Shown one piece after another: positions 40,395-49,063 of a stretch of 64,000 bases of DNA. Positions within the stretch are counted from its first letter, which is position 1. Each line of letters starts with the position of its first letter. Origin of the DNA: Alcanivorax limicola (GTDB lineage Bacteria > Pseudomonadota > Gammaproteobacteria > Pseudomonadales > Alcanivoracaceae); the NCBI RefSeq assembly GCF_019931215.1, contig NZ_JAIOUB010000004.1, positions 1 through 64,000 of the forward strand, read 5' to 3'. The position numbers and the translations under genes are program-made. The notes under the pieces were generated by a model, which was given only the letters and a program-made list of their open reading frames with translations, did no database searches and had not been told where the DNA came from.

Positions 40395-41750
40395 TTAGAG
40401 GGGCAGCATCCCCATCAGCAAGCCTGCGCCCGCGCATAGCCCCAGCATCGAAAACAGACCGAGCCGGAATATGAACTGGCATACCAGCGCAAAAACCACC
40501 AGCAGCAATGCCAGGGGTTCGACGGTGTGCCAGACAGGCAGGGGCATATCCAGTAATCCATAGCGCCAGCGCTCCACCTCCGAGAACAGCACATGGGTGC
40601 CGAACCACAGGGCCAGATTGAGTATCACGCCGACCACCGCCGCAGTGATCGCGGCAAGCGCACCATTGATAACCGGGCGATGGCGCAAACCCTCAACATA
40701 AGGCGCGCCAAGAAAAATCCACAGGAAACATGGCACAAAGGTCACCCAGGTCGCCAGCAAACCGCCCAGAATACCGCCGAGAATCGGGTCAAGGCCGCTG
40801 TCCCGCAAGGCGCCAAGGAAACCGACGAATTGCACCACCATAATCAATGGGCCGGGGGTGGTCTCCGCCAACCCCAGTCCATCAAGCATTTCACCAGCTG
40901 ACAGCCAGCCGTGATGTTCAACGGCCTGCTGCGCCATGTAACTGAGCACGGCGTAGGCACCACCGAAGGTCACCACCGCCAGCTGGCTGAAGAAAATACC
41001 GATCTGCGTGAACACGTCATCTGGTCCGAGCATCAGGGCCAGTACCAACACAGGCACGAGCCACAGCGGTAACCAGATTGCCAGGGTGCGCGGTGCATGC
41101 CAGCGAGAAGGGCGTTCTCCGTGAAGGTGCCGATCGTCCGCCCCGCCGTCGTCAACATCGTGCAACGGCGGCTCGAAGCTCTGCCAGCCTCGCCAACCAC
41201 CGACCAGGCCGATCAGTGCAGCGCTCGCTACCACGAGCGGGAAAGGCGCCGCCAGCACAAACAGCGCAATAAATGCTGCCATGGCCATCAGATAGCGCGC
41301 CGTTGTACCCAGCGCGCGCCGTGCCAGGCGAATCACGGCACTGATCACAATCGCCAGCACCGCCGCCTTGAGACCGAAGAACAGGGCCGTCACCCAGTCA
41401 AGGTTGCCAGCCAACGCGTACAGCAGGCTCAACCCCATCAACACCACAACGCCTGGCAGCAGGAACAGCAACCCGGCCATCAAACCGCCGACGGTGCGGT
41501 GCAGCAACCAGCCTGTATATATCGCTAACTGGATGGCCTCCGGGCCCGGCAGCAACATGCAGTAATTCAGCGCATGCAGGAAACGTTTTTCACTGATCCA
41601 GCCCTTTTCATCGATCAGGATACGCTGCATCAGCGCAATCTGGCCGGCAGGCCCGCCAAAGCTTAACAGCCCGATGCGCAACCAGACATAGAACGCCTCT
41701 CGATGAGTAACGGTCTTCAGGCGGGGCTCCGTTTGTTCGGTGTCAATCAC
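40395..41750 (-). CDS. chrA: Chromate efflux transporter ChrA
   Basis: A CHR-family membrane protein with two homologous halves and about ten to twelve helices. The N-terminal half has LRIGLLSFGGPAGQIALMQ and LPGPEAIQLAIYTGW; the second half has QLAVVTFGGAYAVLSYMAQ and LAETTPGPLIMVVQFVGF. It is a long-chain (two-domain) ChrA. The GTG at 41750, with GAGGA six nt upstream, is the best start. The upstream frame to 41816 adds a Cys/Arg-rich stretch unlikely to be coding. Confidence 0.9.
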   Translation of the reverse strand: MIDTEQTEPRLKTVTHREAFYVWLRIGLLSFGGPAGQIALMQRILIDEKGWISEKRFLHALNYCMLLPGPEAIQLAIYTGWLLHRTVGGLMAGLLFLLPGVVVLMGLSLLYALAGNLDWVTALFFGLKAAVLAIVISAVIRLARRALGTTARYLMAMAAFIALFVLAAPFPLVVASAALIGLVGGWRGWQSFEPPLHDVDDGGADDRHLHGERPSRWHAPRTLAIWLPLWLVPVLVLALMLGPDDVFTQIGIFFSQLAVVTFGGAYAVLSYMAQQAVEHHGWLSAGEMLDGLGLAETTPGPLIMVVQFVGFLGALRDSGLDPILGGILGGLLATWVTFVPCFLWIFLGAPYVEGLRHRPVINGALAAITAAVVGVILNLALWFGTHVLFSEVERWRYGLLDMPLPVWHTVEPLALLLVVFALVCQFIFRLGLFSMLGLCAGAGLLMGMLPL

Positions 41751-41964
41751 GATTGATCCTCGGTACAGGCGGGTACAGTTGCGACAACGCATTGAAACAC
41801 AGTGATGTCGCAGCAACCAATGCGTCGAATGCTACCAGTCAGCTGTTGCTGGAAGCTACTGACCGACAGGCATGCTGCGGAGGAGGCCTTACAGGCTTTC
41901 ATTTTCCGGTCACATCACCTTATTGTTAGCACCTCGACAAGAATGACATCGCAAGGATCTCCCA

Positions 41965-43035
41965 ATGCGCCACACCCCACTGCCTCCCTGGCTTGCCCTG
42001 CCCCTGCTGGCCTTGCCCCTGCTCGCCGCCGCCCAGCCGGTGGAAATCTATGGCCGCATGAATGCCTCGGTGGATTTTCTGGATACCGACGGCAACGGCG
42101 AATCCCTGAATCTGTCGAGCAACAGCAGCCGTATCGGCTTTCGCGGCAATCACTATTTCGAGACGCATGAGCTGACCGTGCTGTGGCAGGCGGAGACCAC
42201 CCTGCGCATCGACAATCAGGGCAACGACTGGATTGATCGCGACACCTTTGTGGGCGCGCGCGGGGACTGGGGGCTGCTGCGCTTCGGCAAGTTCAACACC
42301 CCGCTGAAGCGCCTGCGCAGCCAGGTGGATTTCTTTTCGGATCAGGTGGGCGATGCCAGGAACATACTGCGCAACAGGATTGCAGGCCCCGGCGGCCAGG
42401 GGCCGATCGGCTGGGATGAGCGATTCCGCAATGGCATTGCCTACCGGACCCCCGCCTGGCGTGGCATGACCGGCGAAGGCCACTATGCAACCCGGCTGGA
42501 CGGTGATGGCACCAGCACCTCGGATACCCACGCATGGAGCGCGTCGCTCACCTGGCAAGGCGAGCACACGCTGCTGGCGCTGGCGCATGAGCAGCAGCAA
42601 TACGTCGACACGGACGGTGATGGCCTGCTCACCGGCGACCTCTATCGGCGCAAGGCGACCCGTGTGGCAGGCTGGCAGGATATCGGCTCGCTGCGGCTGG
42701 CCGCGTTGTACCAGCATGCCGATAACCCGGATGACAAGGCCTATGGCGGCGGTGCGCGCTACGCCCTCGATGAACGCTGGGCACTGAAAATGCAGTTCTA
42801 CCGGCTGGACGCCGACGATGAAGACCTGCGCGCCGACCTGTATGCCGCAGGCGTGGACTACACCCTGGCGCGGAACATGCTGTTCTACGTCAGCTACGCC
42901 TGGATGGATAATGGGGACGCAGCGACCCTGCGCCCCTATGCGCAAGGGCGCACCACAGGCGGAGGCAGCGAGCTGGCCACAGTGCCCGGCGGCAGTCCGT
43001 CAGGTCTCTCGCTGGGCGGCAGCTACCGCTTCTGA
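41965..43035 (+). CDS. Outer-membrane porin (gram-negative trimeric type)
   Basis: A signal peptide (LALPLLALPLLAAAQP) precedes a beta-barrel that starts VEIYGRMNASVDFLDTDG, typical of general porins, and ends GLSLGGSYRF with the terminal Phe. The loop-3-like region IGFRGNHYFETHELTVLWQAE and RFGKFNTPLKRL follow the porin pattern. Diffusion specificity is unknown. AGGA precedes the ATG by about 8 nt. It is divergent from chrA, with a 214-bp gap holding no recognised site. Confidence 0.9.
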   Translation: MRHTPLPPWLALPLLALPLLAAAQPVEIYGRMNASVDFLDTDGNGESLNLSSNSSRIGFRGNHYFETHELTVLWQAETTLRIDNQGNDWIDRDTFVGARGDWGLLRFGKFNTPLKRLRSQVDFFSDQVGDARNILRNRIAGPGGQGPIGWDERFRNGIAYRTPAWRGMTGEGHYATRLDGDGTSTSDTHAWSASLTWQGEHTLLALAHEQQQYVDTDGDGLLTGDLYRRKATRVAGWQDIGSLRLAALYQHADNPDDKAYGGGARYALDERWALKMQFYRLDADDEDLRADLYAAGVDYTLARNMLFYVSYAWMDNGDAATLRPYAQGRTTGGGSELATVPGGSPSGLSLGGSYRF

Positions 43036-43046
43036 CACGCGGGGCG

Positions 43047-43706
43047 TCAGCCCCCGTGCTCACCCCAGCGGGGCACCAGCGTCTGCTCGACACCCAGCTG
43101 GTCCAGCAAACGGGCCACAATGAAATCCACCAGATCATCCACGCTTTGCGGCTGGTGATAAAAGCCCGGGGCAGCGGGCATGATGACCACGCCAAGGCGC
43201 GACAGCTTGAGCATGTTTTCAAGGTGAATAGCGGAGAAGGGGGATTCACGCGGCACAAGGATCAGCTTACGCCCTTCCTTGATGGCCACATCCGCAGCAC
43301 GCTCGATCAGGTTGTTACTGGCACCCGTTGCGATAGCCGACAGCGTACCGGTGGAGCAAGGGCAGACCACCATACTGGCCGGTGCACCGGAGCCGGAGGC
43401 GACAGGCGCCGTCCATTGCTCCAGGCCGCAAACCACCAGGCGACCACGCTTTTCCGGCTGACCGCCGCCCTGCGGATCGTCTTTGCGCAGATCTTTGAAC
43501 AGATAGCCACGCAACGCCTCTTCTGTTGCGCCCGTTCCTGCCGGCAATCGCAGATCGGTTTCGGTGCCGATGACGACCCGCGCCGCCTTGGACACGATGA
43601 CAAAGACTTCCGCATTCGCAGCGAGCAGGCATTGCAGCAGGCGCAACCCGTATTGCGCCCCGGAGGCGCCGGTAAATGCCAGAGTAACGCGGGTGCTGTA
43701 TGCCAT
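43047..43706 (-). CDS. ubiX: UbiX flavin prenyltransferase
   Basis: It attaches dimethylallyl monophosphate to FMN, making the prenylated FMN cofactor for UbiD in ubiquinone synthesis. Sequence: [19 protein letters not shown] (FMN loop), [28 protein letters not shown] and [20 protein letters not shown]. It is 219 residues, slightly longer than usual because of an insertion near residues 60-90. AGGAGA precedes the ATG by 4 nt and lies against a 12-bp tandem repeat. Confidence 0.95.
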   Translation of the reverse strand: MAYSTRVTLAFTGASGAQYGLRLLQCLLAANAEVFVIVSKAARVVIGTETDLRLPAGTGATEEALRGYLFKDLRKDDPQGGGQPEKRGRLVVCGLEQWTAPVASGSGAPASMVVCPCSTGTLSAIATGASNNLIERAADVAIKEGRKLILVPRESPFSAIHLENMLKLSRLGVVIMPAAPGFYHQPQSVDDLVDFIVARLLDQLGVEQTLVPRWGEHGG

Positions 43707-43716
43707 GGGGCTCTCC

Positions 43717-43764
43717 TAGGTACTGGCCTCGGTGCTGGCCTAGGTACTGGCCTCGGTGCTGGCC
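43717..43764. repeat. 24-bp perfect tandem duplication upstream of ubiX
   Basis: 43717-43740 and 43741-43764 are identical. Each consists of two related 12-bp halves (TAGGTACTGGCC and TCGGTGCTGGCC), making a four-unit array in the ubiX leader, directly before the ribosome binding site. Confidence 0.95.
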
Positions 43765-43774
43765 TCAATCACCG

Positions 43775-44221
43775 TCACATTATGCCACGCGCCATGATGG
43801 CGGCGAGAAACGGCAGCAGGAACAGGATATGCAGCTCCACCAGGACCAGCTTGCGGGTACCGTTGACGGCTGCCGCATCAGGCAGGCTGCCGTTCGCCTG
43901 TGCTGCCTTGCGCCAGCGCAGAAAACGTATTGTCGGCACAATCGAGATCAACCCGATCAGAATGAACAATCCCACCTTGGTGTGGAAGGCCATGCTGTGC
44001 ATGTAGAACACCGGCCCTTTGCCGTAGGCCGTGGTGATACGCAAAAAGCCGGTAACGAGAATCACCACGGCCGAAATACCATAAAGAATATCGATGCGTA
44101 CCAGCCGGTCCAGCACCTCGCGGGTTATCGTCGTACGCAGTGCCAACCACTCCACCAGCAGCGTGGCGGTCAGAAGCATGATGCCGAGATAGTGGAACCC
44201 TGCAATAAAAGCTGCGGTCAT
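43775..44221 (-). CDS. DUF2214 family inner-membrane protein
   Basis: A 148-residue membrane protein with four hydrophobic segments: FHYLGIMLLTATLLVEWLAL at the N-terminus, IDILYGISAVVILVTGFLR, HTKVGLFILIGLISIVPTI and a C-terminal ILFLLPFLAAIMA. The pattern fits DUF2214. Its function is unknown. It lies 35 bp after mpl and before ubiX on the same strand. Confidence 0.82.
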   Translation of the reverse strand: MTAAFIAGFHYLGIMLLTATLLVEWLALRTTITREVLDRLVRIDILYGISAVVILVTGFLRITTAYGKGPVFYMHSMAFHTKVGLFILIGLISIVPTIRFLRWRKAAQANGSLPDAAAVNGTRKLVLVELHILFLLPFLAAIMARGIM

Positions 44222-44256
44222 GATTCGTTTCCCTTTTCTGTTTTTGTGGATGGCTG

Positions 44257-45639
44257 TTATGCGGACGCCACGCCCTGCGCTGTCGCCAGTGCGGCGACCA
44301 GTTTGCGATGAATGCCGCCGAAGCCGCCGTTACTCATCATGACGATATGCACCGGTGCGGCCTGCTGTGCCAGCGCGGCGACCAGCGCCTCGATATTGTC
44401 CGCCGTGCGTGACGGCACCTGGCTGGCACTGACCACCGCATCCAGCGACCAGTCCATGCCCGGCGGTTGATACCAGATCACTTCATCCGCCGCCTGAATG
44501 CAATCCGCCAGACGATCCCGGTGCGTGCCCAGGCGCATGGTATTGGAACGCGGTTCGATCACGGCAATCACACGCTCCCGGCCCACCTGTTTGCGCAGGC
44601 CGTCGAGGGTCAGGGCAATGGCGGTGGGATGGTGCGCAAAATCATCATAGACCCGCACCCCGGCCACTTCGCCCACCAGCTCCATGCGACGTTTGACGCC
44701 CGCAAACTCACTCAGCGCCGCAGCGCCATCGGTCAGCGTCACGCCGCAATGGCGTGCCGCCAGCAGCGCGGCGACGCCATTGCGCATATTGTGCAGGCCC
44801 GTGAGCGACCAGTTGACGGTGGCCGTCACTGACTGCCCGTTTTCCTCGGCCAGCGTCACCCGGAAAAGCGAGGCATCCGCTTTTTCCAGTTGCACGGTGA
44901 CCGCAGAGCCCTCACCAAAGCGCTGCACCTCGCTCCAGCAACCGCGCTCCAGCACACGCTCCAGCGCGACTTCGCCGGTCGGCAGAATCACCCGGCCTTG
45001 CGCCGGCACGGTGCGCATCAGGTGATGAAACTGGGTTTCGATGGCGGCCAGATCCGGGAAGATATCGGCGTGGTCATACTCAAGATTGTTCATCACCAGC
45101 GTACGCGGGCGGTAATGCACGAACTTCGAGCGCTTGTCGAAAAACGCGGTGTCATATTCATCCGCTTCCACGACAAAAAAAGGCGCCTCCCCCAGACGTG
45201 CAGACACACCGAAATTATCCGGCACGCCGCCAATCAGAAAGCCCGGCGCCAGATCACAGTGATCGAGAATCCAGGCCACCATACTGGCCGTGGTGGTCTT
45301 GCCGTGGGTGCCGGACACCGCCACCACCCAGCGCCCTTGCAGCACCGATTCCGCCAGCCACTGCGGACCAGACACATAGGGCAGCCCGGTATCCAGCACA
45401 TATTCCACCGCCGGGTTGCCCCGGCTCATGGCATTGCCGATCACCACCAGATCCGGCGCCGGCCGCAGCTGTGCCGGGTCATAGCCGCTGGTGACCTCGA
45501 TCCCTGCGGCCGCAAGCTGATCACTCATGGGTGGATAGACGTTCTCGTCCGAACCGGTCACCCGGTGCCCCTGGGCCCGCGCCAGTTGCGCCAGCGAGCC
45601 CATGAACGTGCCGCAAATACCGAGAATGTGGATATGCAT
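44257..45639 (-). CDS. mpl: Mpl, UDP-N-acetylmuramate:tripeptide ligase (murein recycling)
   Basis: It ligates the recycled tripeptide L-Ala-gamma-D-Glu-mDAP to UDP-MurNAc. The Mur-ligase fold is clear: HILGICGTFMGSLAQLARAQGH, the P-loop GTHGKTTTASMVAWIL, EADEYDTAFFDKRSKFVHY and DDFAHHPTAI. The start at 45639 removes a non-homologous leader; the remaining 460 residues match the expected length. Together with PBP2, MltB, RlpA, DacA and PbpG it forms a strong wall-metabolism theme. Confidence 0.95.
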   Translation of the reverse strand: MHIHILGICGTFMGSLAQLARAQGHRVTGSDENVYPPMSDQLAAAGIEVTSGYDPAQLRPAPDLVVIGNAMSRGNPAVEYVLDTGLPYVSGPQWLAESVLQGRWVVAVSGTHGKTTTASMVAWILDHCDLAPGFLIGGVPDNFGVSARLGEAPFFVVEADEYDTAFFDKRSKFVHYRPRTLVMNNLEYDHADIFPDLAAIETQFHHLMRTVPAQGRVILPTGEVALERVLERGCWSEVQRFGEGSAVTVQLEKADASLFRVTLAEENGQSVTATVNWSLTGLHNMRNGVAALLAARHCGVTLTDGAAALSEFAGVKRRMELVGEVAGVRVYDDFAHHPTAIALTLDGLRKQVGRERVIAVIEPRSNTMRLGTHRDRLADCIQAADEVIWYQPPGMDWSLDAVVSASQVPSRTADNIEALVAALAQQAAPVHIVMMSNGGFGGIHRKLVAALATAQGVASA

Positions 45640-45688
45640 GGTTATCGTGTTCCGTGTTGCAGAATAAAGTAGTGTCGAGAGAATGCGG

Positions 45689-46219
45689 TCAGGCCGCACT
45701 CGCCGCCAGTTCAGGCATCAACATCGCCAACAAGGCAAAACTCACCATCAGCAAGGTCAGCACCAGCGCCATGGCCAGAAAAGGGCCAATTTGCAGGGCA
45801 CGATGCAGGATGTAGCCGCGCGCGCCCAGATTCCAGCACAGCAGCACCAGATAAGGCACCTGCAGCCACAACGGCAGCGCCTCATCCCCCAACGGCCGGG
45901 CGGCAATCACCAGCGGCAGGGCCAGCACGCCAATCACCAGCTCCACGCCCAACAGGGCCGTGAAGGTCTGTACGACTCTGGCAGAGAGCCCCTTGAAAGC
46001 CAGCATCAACCAGGTGGCGCCCAGCAACACGGCCAGCAGCCAGACCTGGGCCATCAGGCTCTGGGGCACACTGAAGCGCGCTTGCAGCACCGCCCCCAGG
46101 CCTTGCAGCAACAGCCAGAGCACCAGCGTCGTGCGCAGCAAGGGCAGCGAATACGGCATATCCTCCGGACCGCTGCGCAACGTGCTGGCGCGGAAATACA
46201 AAGACCAGATTGCGTTCAT
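45689..46219 (-). CDS. Hypothetical inner-membrane protein
   Basis: About 176 residues with four to five hydrophobic segments (LVLWLLLQGLGAVLQ, MAQVWLLAVLLGATWLMLAF, LLGVELVIGVLALPLVIA, IGPFLAMALVLTLLMVSFALLAM). I recognise no family. The start at 46219 gives a reasonable N-terminus (MNAIWSLYFRAST). It lies 49 bp upstream of mpl on the same strand and may be co-transcribed with it. Confidence 0.72.
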   Translation of the reverse strand: MNAIWSLYFRASTLRSGPEDMPYSLPLLRTTLVLWLLLQGLGAVLQARFSVPQSLMAQVWLLAVLLGATWLMLAFKGLSARVVQTFTALLGVELVIGVLALPLVIAARPLGDEALPLWLQVPYLVLLCWNLGARGYILHRALQIGPFLAMALVLTLLMVSFALLAMLMPELAASAA

Positions 46220-46384
46220 GCATACCTTGCCAGTGAAACGTGAAACACCACCTGTGCGGCATGATGGGACATTGTCGCAGAGGCCCGCAGCGCTGTCGCG
46301 CTGGCCGCACGGCTCCCGGATCATTATCATGGCGCCCTCAGATCAGCCCCGCCCCCCCGCGGTAACAGCAGCACGGAGACACGC

Positions 46385-47644
46385 ATGGCCCGCAAGAATG
46401 CTTTCTACGCCCAGTCCGGTGGCGTCACCGCCGTCATCAATGCCTCCGCCGCCGGCGTCATCGAAGCCGCCCGCGACAGCAAGGTGATCGGCAAGGTCTA
46501 CGCCGGCCGTAACGGCATTATCGGCGCCCTGACCGAAGACCTCATCGACACCAGCAAGGAAACGAAAGCGACCATCGCCGCCCTGCGCCACACCCCCGGC
46601 GGCGCCTTTGGCTCCTGCCGCTACAAGCTGAAGGATCTGGAAACCTCCCGGCGCCAGTACGAACGCCTGATCGAGGTTTTCAAGGCGCACAACATCGGCT
46701 ACTTCTTCTATAACGGCGGCGGCGACTCCGCAGACACCTGCCTGAAAGTATCCCAATTGTCAGAAACCCTGGGCTACCCCATTCAGGCAATCCACGTGCC
46801 CAAGACCGTGGACAACGATCTGCCGATCACCGACTGCTCGCCGGGCTTCGGCTCCGTCGCCAAGTACACCGCCGTCTCGATCCGCGAGGCCGCGCTGGAT
46901 GTGCAGTCCATGTGCGCCACCTCCACCAAGGTGTTCGTCATGGAAGTCATGGGCCGCCACGCCGGCTGGATCGCCGCTGCCGCAGGCCTGGCCCAGGAGC
47001 AGGACGGTGATGCACCGCATATCATCCTGTTCCCCGAGATCGCTTTTAACCGGGAAAAATTCCTCAAGAAAGTGCAGCAGACGGTAAAGAAATACGGCTA
47101 CTGCGTCATCGCTGTGTCCGAAGGCGCCCGTTACCAGGACGGGACGTTTCTGGCGGATGCCGGCTCCACCGATGCATTCGGCCACAAGCAACTCGGCGGT
47201 GTCGCGCCGGTGCTGGCGCAGATGGTGAAAGCCGAACTTGGCCACAAGTATCACTGGGCGGTGCCGGATTACCTGCAACGCGCGGCGCGCCATATGGCCT
47301 CTGCCGTAGACCTGGAGCAGGCCTATGCCGTAGGTCGGGCAGCGGTGGAAATGGCCGAGGCCGGCGATAACGCTGTGATGCCGGCCATCATTCGCGGCAA
47401 GGGCAAGAAATACAGCTGGGCTGTCGAAAAAGCGCCGCTGGCCAAGGTCGCCAATGTCGAGAAAAAAATGCCGCGTAATTTCATCAGCCGCGACGGCTTC
47501 GGCATTACGGCGGCCGCCCGCGACTATCTGTTGCCGCTGATTCAGGGCGAAGCGCCAATGCCGTTCAAGAATGGCATGCCGGTCCATGCGCGCCTGAAGC
47601 TGACGCCGGTACCGAAAAAGCTGAAAGGCACGTTCGAGATCTGA
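46385..47644 (+). CDS. pfp: PPi-dependent 6-phosphofructokinase
   Basis: It phosphorylates fructose 6-phosphate using pyrophosphate, reversibly. The 419-residue length, GGGDSADTCLK (Asp where ATP enzymes have Gly) and PKTVDNDLPITD with the PPi-type Lys mark it as PPi-specific. MEVMGRHAGWIA carries substrate-binding residues. GGAG is eight nt before the ATG. Since soluble pyrophosphatase is also encoded here (57503), the cell both uses and destroys PPi. Confidence 0.93.
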   Translation: MARKNAFYAQSGGVTAVINASAAGVIEAARDSKVIGKVYAGRNGIIGALTEDLIDTSKETKATIAALRHTPGGAFGSCRYKLKDLETSRRQYERLIEVFKAHNIGYFFYNGGGDSADTCLKVSQLSETLGYPIQAIHVPKTVDNDLPITDCSPGFGSVAKYTAVSIREAALDVQSMCATSTKVFVMEVMGRHAGWIAAAAGLAQEQDGDAPHIILFPEIAFNREKFLKKVQQTVKKYGYCVIAVSEGARYQDGTFLADAGSTDAFGHKQLGGVAPVLAQMVKAELGHKYHWAVPDYLQRAARHMASAVDLEQAYAVGRAAVEMAEAGDNAVMPAIIRGKGKKYSWAVEKAPLAKVANVEKKMPRNFISRDGFGITAAARDYLLPLIQGEAPMPFKNGMPVHARLKLTPVPKKLKGTFEI

Positions 47645-47706
47645 GATCCGCCGGACTCGGCTTCTACTGTGCGGTATGTTCCATTCTGCTTTGGTTTGGT
47701 GGTTGT

Positions 47707-47821
47707 GGCCCTCGGGGGGCGGGAAAGGTTTTCAGGACACGCCGTAAACCCATCCCTGGGGGCTTGGTTTCGGCATCCTGCCTCAAACAGTCCTGAAAAC
47801 CTTTCCCGCCCCCCGAGGGCC
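47707..47821. repeat. 115-bp palindromic element with 32-bp perfect arms
   Basis: 47707-47738 and 47790-47821 are perfect 32-bp inverted repeats, separated by 51 bp (47739-47789). The element starts 63 bp after pfp. It can fold into a very stable hairpin and probably belongs to a dispersed intergenic repeat family; the family assignment is inference. Confidence 0.9.
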
Positions 47822-47915
47822 GTCACGCGCAGCCCAGCTAACAAGCTGCATGCCAACTGACGGTTTTGTTCCTCCAGAAAGTCGATGTAACCACCGTGCG
47901 TTAATTCTTCTGCCA

Positions 47916-48026
47916 GCGTTGAGCCGGGGTATGCCCTGGAGGGACCTCTTTGGCCAGGGATGGCCAAAGCGCGAGCGACCAGGGACGGCTTGAGCGGTCC
48001 CGGAAGGGCATACCCCGGCTCAACGC
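47916..48026. repeat. 111-bp nested palindromic element with 22-bp perfect arms
   Basis: 47916-47937 and 48005-48026 are perfect 22-bp inverted repeats. Inside are GGGACC/GGTCCC (47941-47946, 47996-48001) and TTGGCCA/TGGCCAA (47950-47956, 47961-47967). This is a second, unrelated palindrome in the same intergenic gap. Confidence 0.9.
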
Positions 48027-48181
48027 GTACTCGATGGAGGGTGACCAACCCACTGGGAAACGTCCCGCTTTCAGAGTGGCACGCAAGTGATCCTTGCCGG
48101 CAAACATTCCAGCTAATCCGCGATGAACGAAAAAAACCTTCCCCCGCCCGGCGGCAGAGGAAGGTAAACAGGGGCTTAGGA

Positions 48182-48256
48182 GGGATGTCGGTGCAGCACC
48201 GGATTGTTAACCGGGGAGCCATCGCTCCGGCACCACACCGACGGGATAAGCATCCC
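48182..48256. other. Branched inverted-repeat structure in the pfp downstream gap
   Basis: Outer arms GGGATG (48182-48187)/CATCCC (48251-48256) and GTCGGTG (48087+100)/CACCGAC (48236-48242) enclose CCGG/CCGG (48199-48202, 48211-48214) and GGAGC/GCTCC (48215-48219, 48224-48228). It could be a structured RNA or another repeat. The 47645-48352 gap otherwise contains no supported gene. Confidence 0.45.
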
Positions 48257-48352
48257 ATGGGCGCCACCCCCGCCGGTATCAGCCATCACTGAAAGATATG
48301 TCAGCCAAACCGCATGGTTTGTGTCAGCGATCGGCCACTGTCTGCGAGCGCA

Positions 48353-49048
48353 TCACTCCGCATTGAACGGACGCATCACCGCACTCGCGCGAATCGGCGC
48401 GACAACCCAACTGGCTTGTTCAGCCTCCGTCAGCGCGTTCGCGGTCCAGCTGTTACAGGTGTAGCGCAACCAGAAGCGGCGATGGCTGTTGAAGAACCAT
48501 TGTCGCGGCCGCTCCCCTGCCCACGCCGCTTCAACATCCGTATCCGCAAAGGTTGCCACCATCGCATCCACAAGCGATGCCAGCTGGGCCGAGGTCAGCG
48601 CCAACGGCGCAATATCGGTGTGCGGCAATTCTGCCGGGTGGGCACTCAATGGCATGACCTGCATCACTGCGCGAGTAGGCAGCAGCATGGCGCGGGCGGC
48701 CAGGGCATTGCGGCGCAGTCGCGAGGTGCCCGCACGCGGTAATTGGTAGTAGACCTCGTCCCCCAGGCCAATCTCGTAATAGTCCGCCGGTTCGGGGAGG
48801 TCCAGCACAAAGGCCAGCGGCGTATCCGCCAATAGGTCGGCGGACAGCGCCAGGCCGGTGTGCAAGCGATGGCGCACGACATAAGCGTCATGATAGCCGT
48901 CATGCGGCGCCGTGCGATCATCATGTGATGCGGCAACGTCTGCGTCGAATTCCGCATCATCGTGGGCCGGGGCCGCGACACAGGCGCTGAGCAGCGCGAC
49001 CGTGAGCGCCGCCCAGGAGAGGATGGCCAGGCTGCGTTGTGCTCGCAT
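48353..49048 (-). CDS. DUF2459-like lipoprotein
   Basis: A lipoprotein (lipobox LLSACVAA) of 231 residues. YVVRHRLHTGLALSADLL and YTCNSWTANALTEAEQAS fit the DUF2459 pattern (HxxHTGL and CNTWTA motifs). The His/Cys arrangement suggests a papain-like or amidase-like fold, but that is a guess. The linker after the lipobox is acidic. It is 15 bp downstream of the helicase gene on the same strand. Confidence 0.78.
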   Translation of the reverse strand: MRAQRSLAILSWAALTVALLSACVAAPAHDDAEFDADVAASHDDRTAPHDGYHDAYVVRHRLHTGLALSADLLADTPLAFVLDLPEPADYYEIGLGDEVYYQLPRAGTSRLRRNALAARAMLLPTRAVMQVMPLSAHPAELPHTDIAPLALTSAQLASLVDAMVATFADTDVEAAWAGERPRQWFFNSHRRFWLRYTCNSWTANALTEAEQASWVVAPIRASAVMRPFNAE

Positions 49049-49063
49049 CAGGGCCCTCCTCTG

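Noticed and set aside
47542-48267. Minus-strand open frame of 241 codons in the pfp downstream gap
   Set aside because: It runs through both perfect palindromes and the end of pfp; the amino-acid sequence is a by-product of repeats with no domain.
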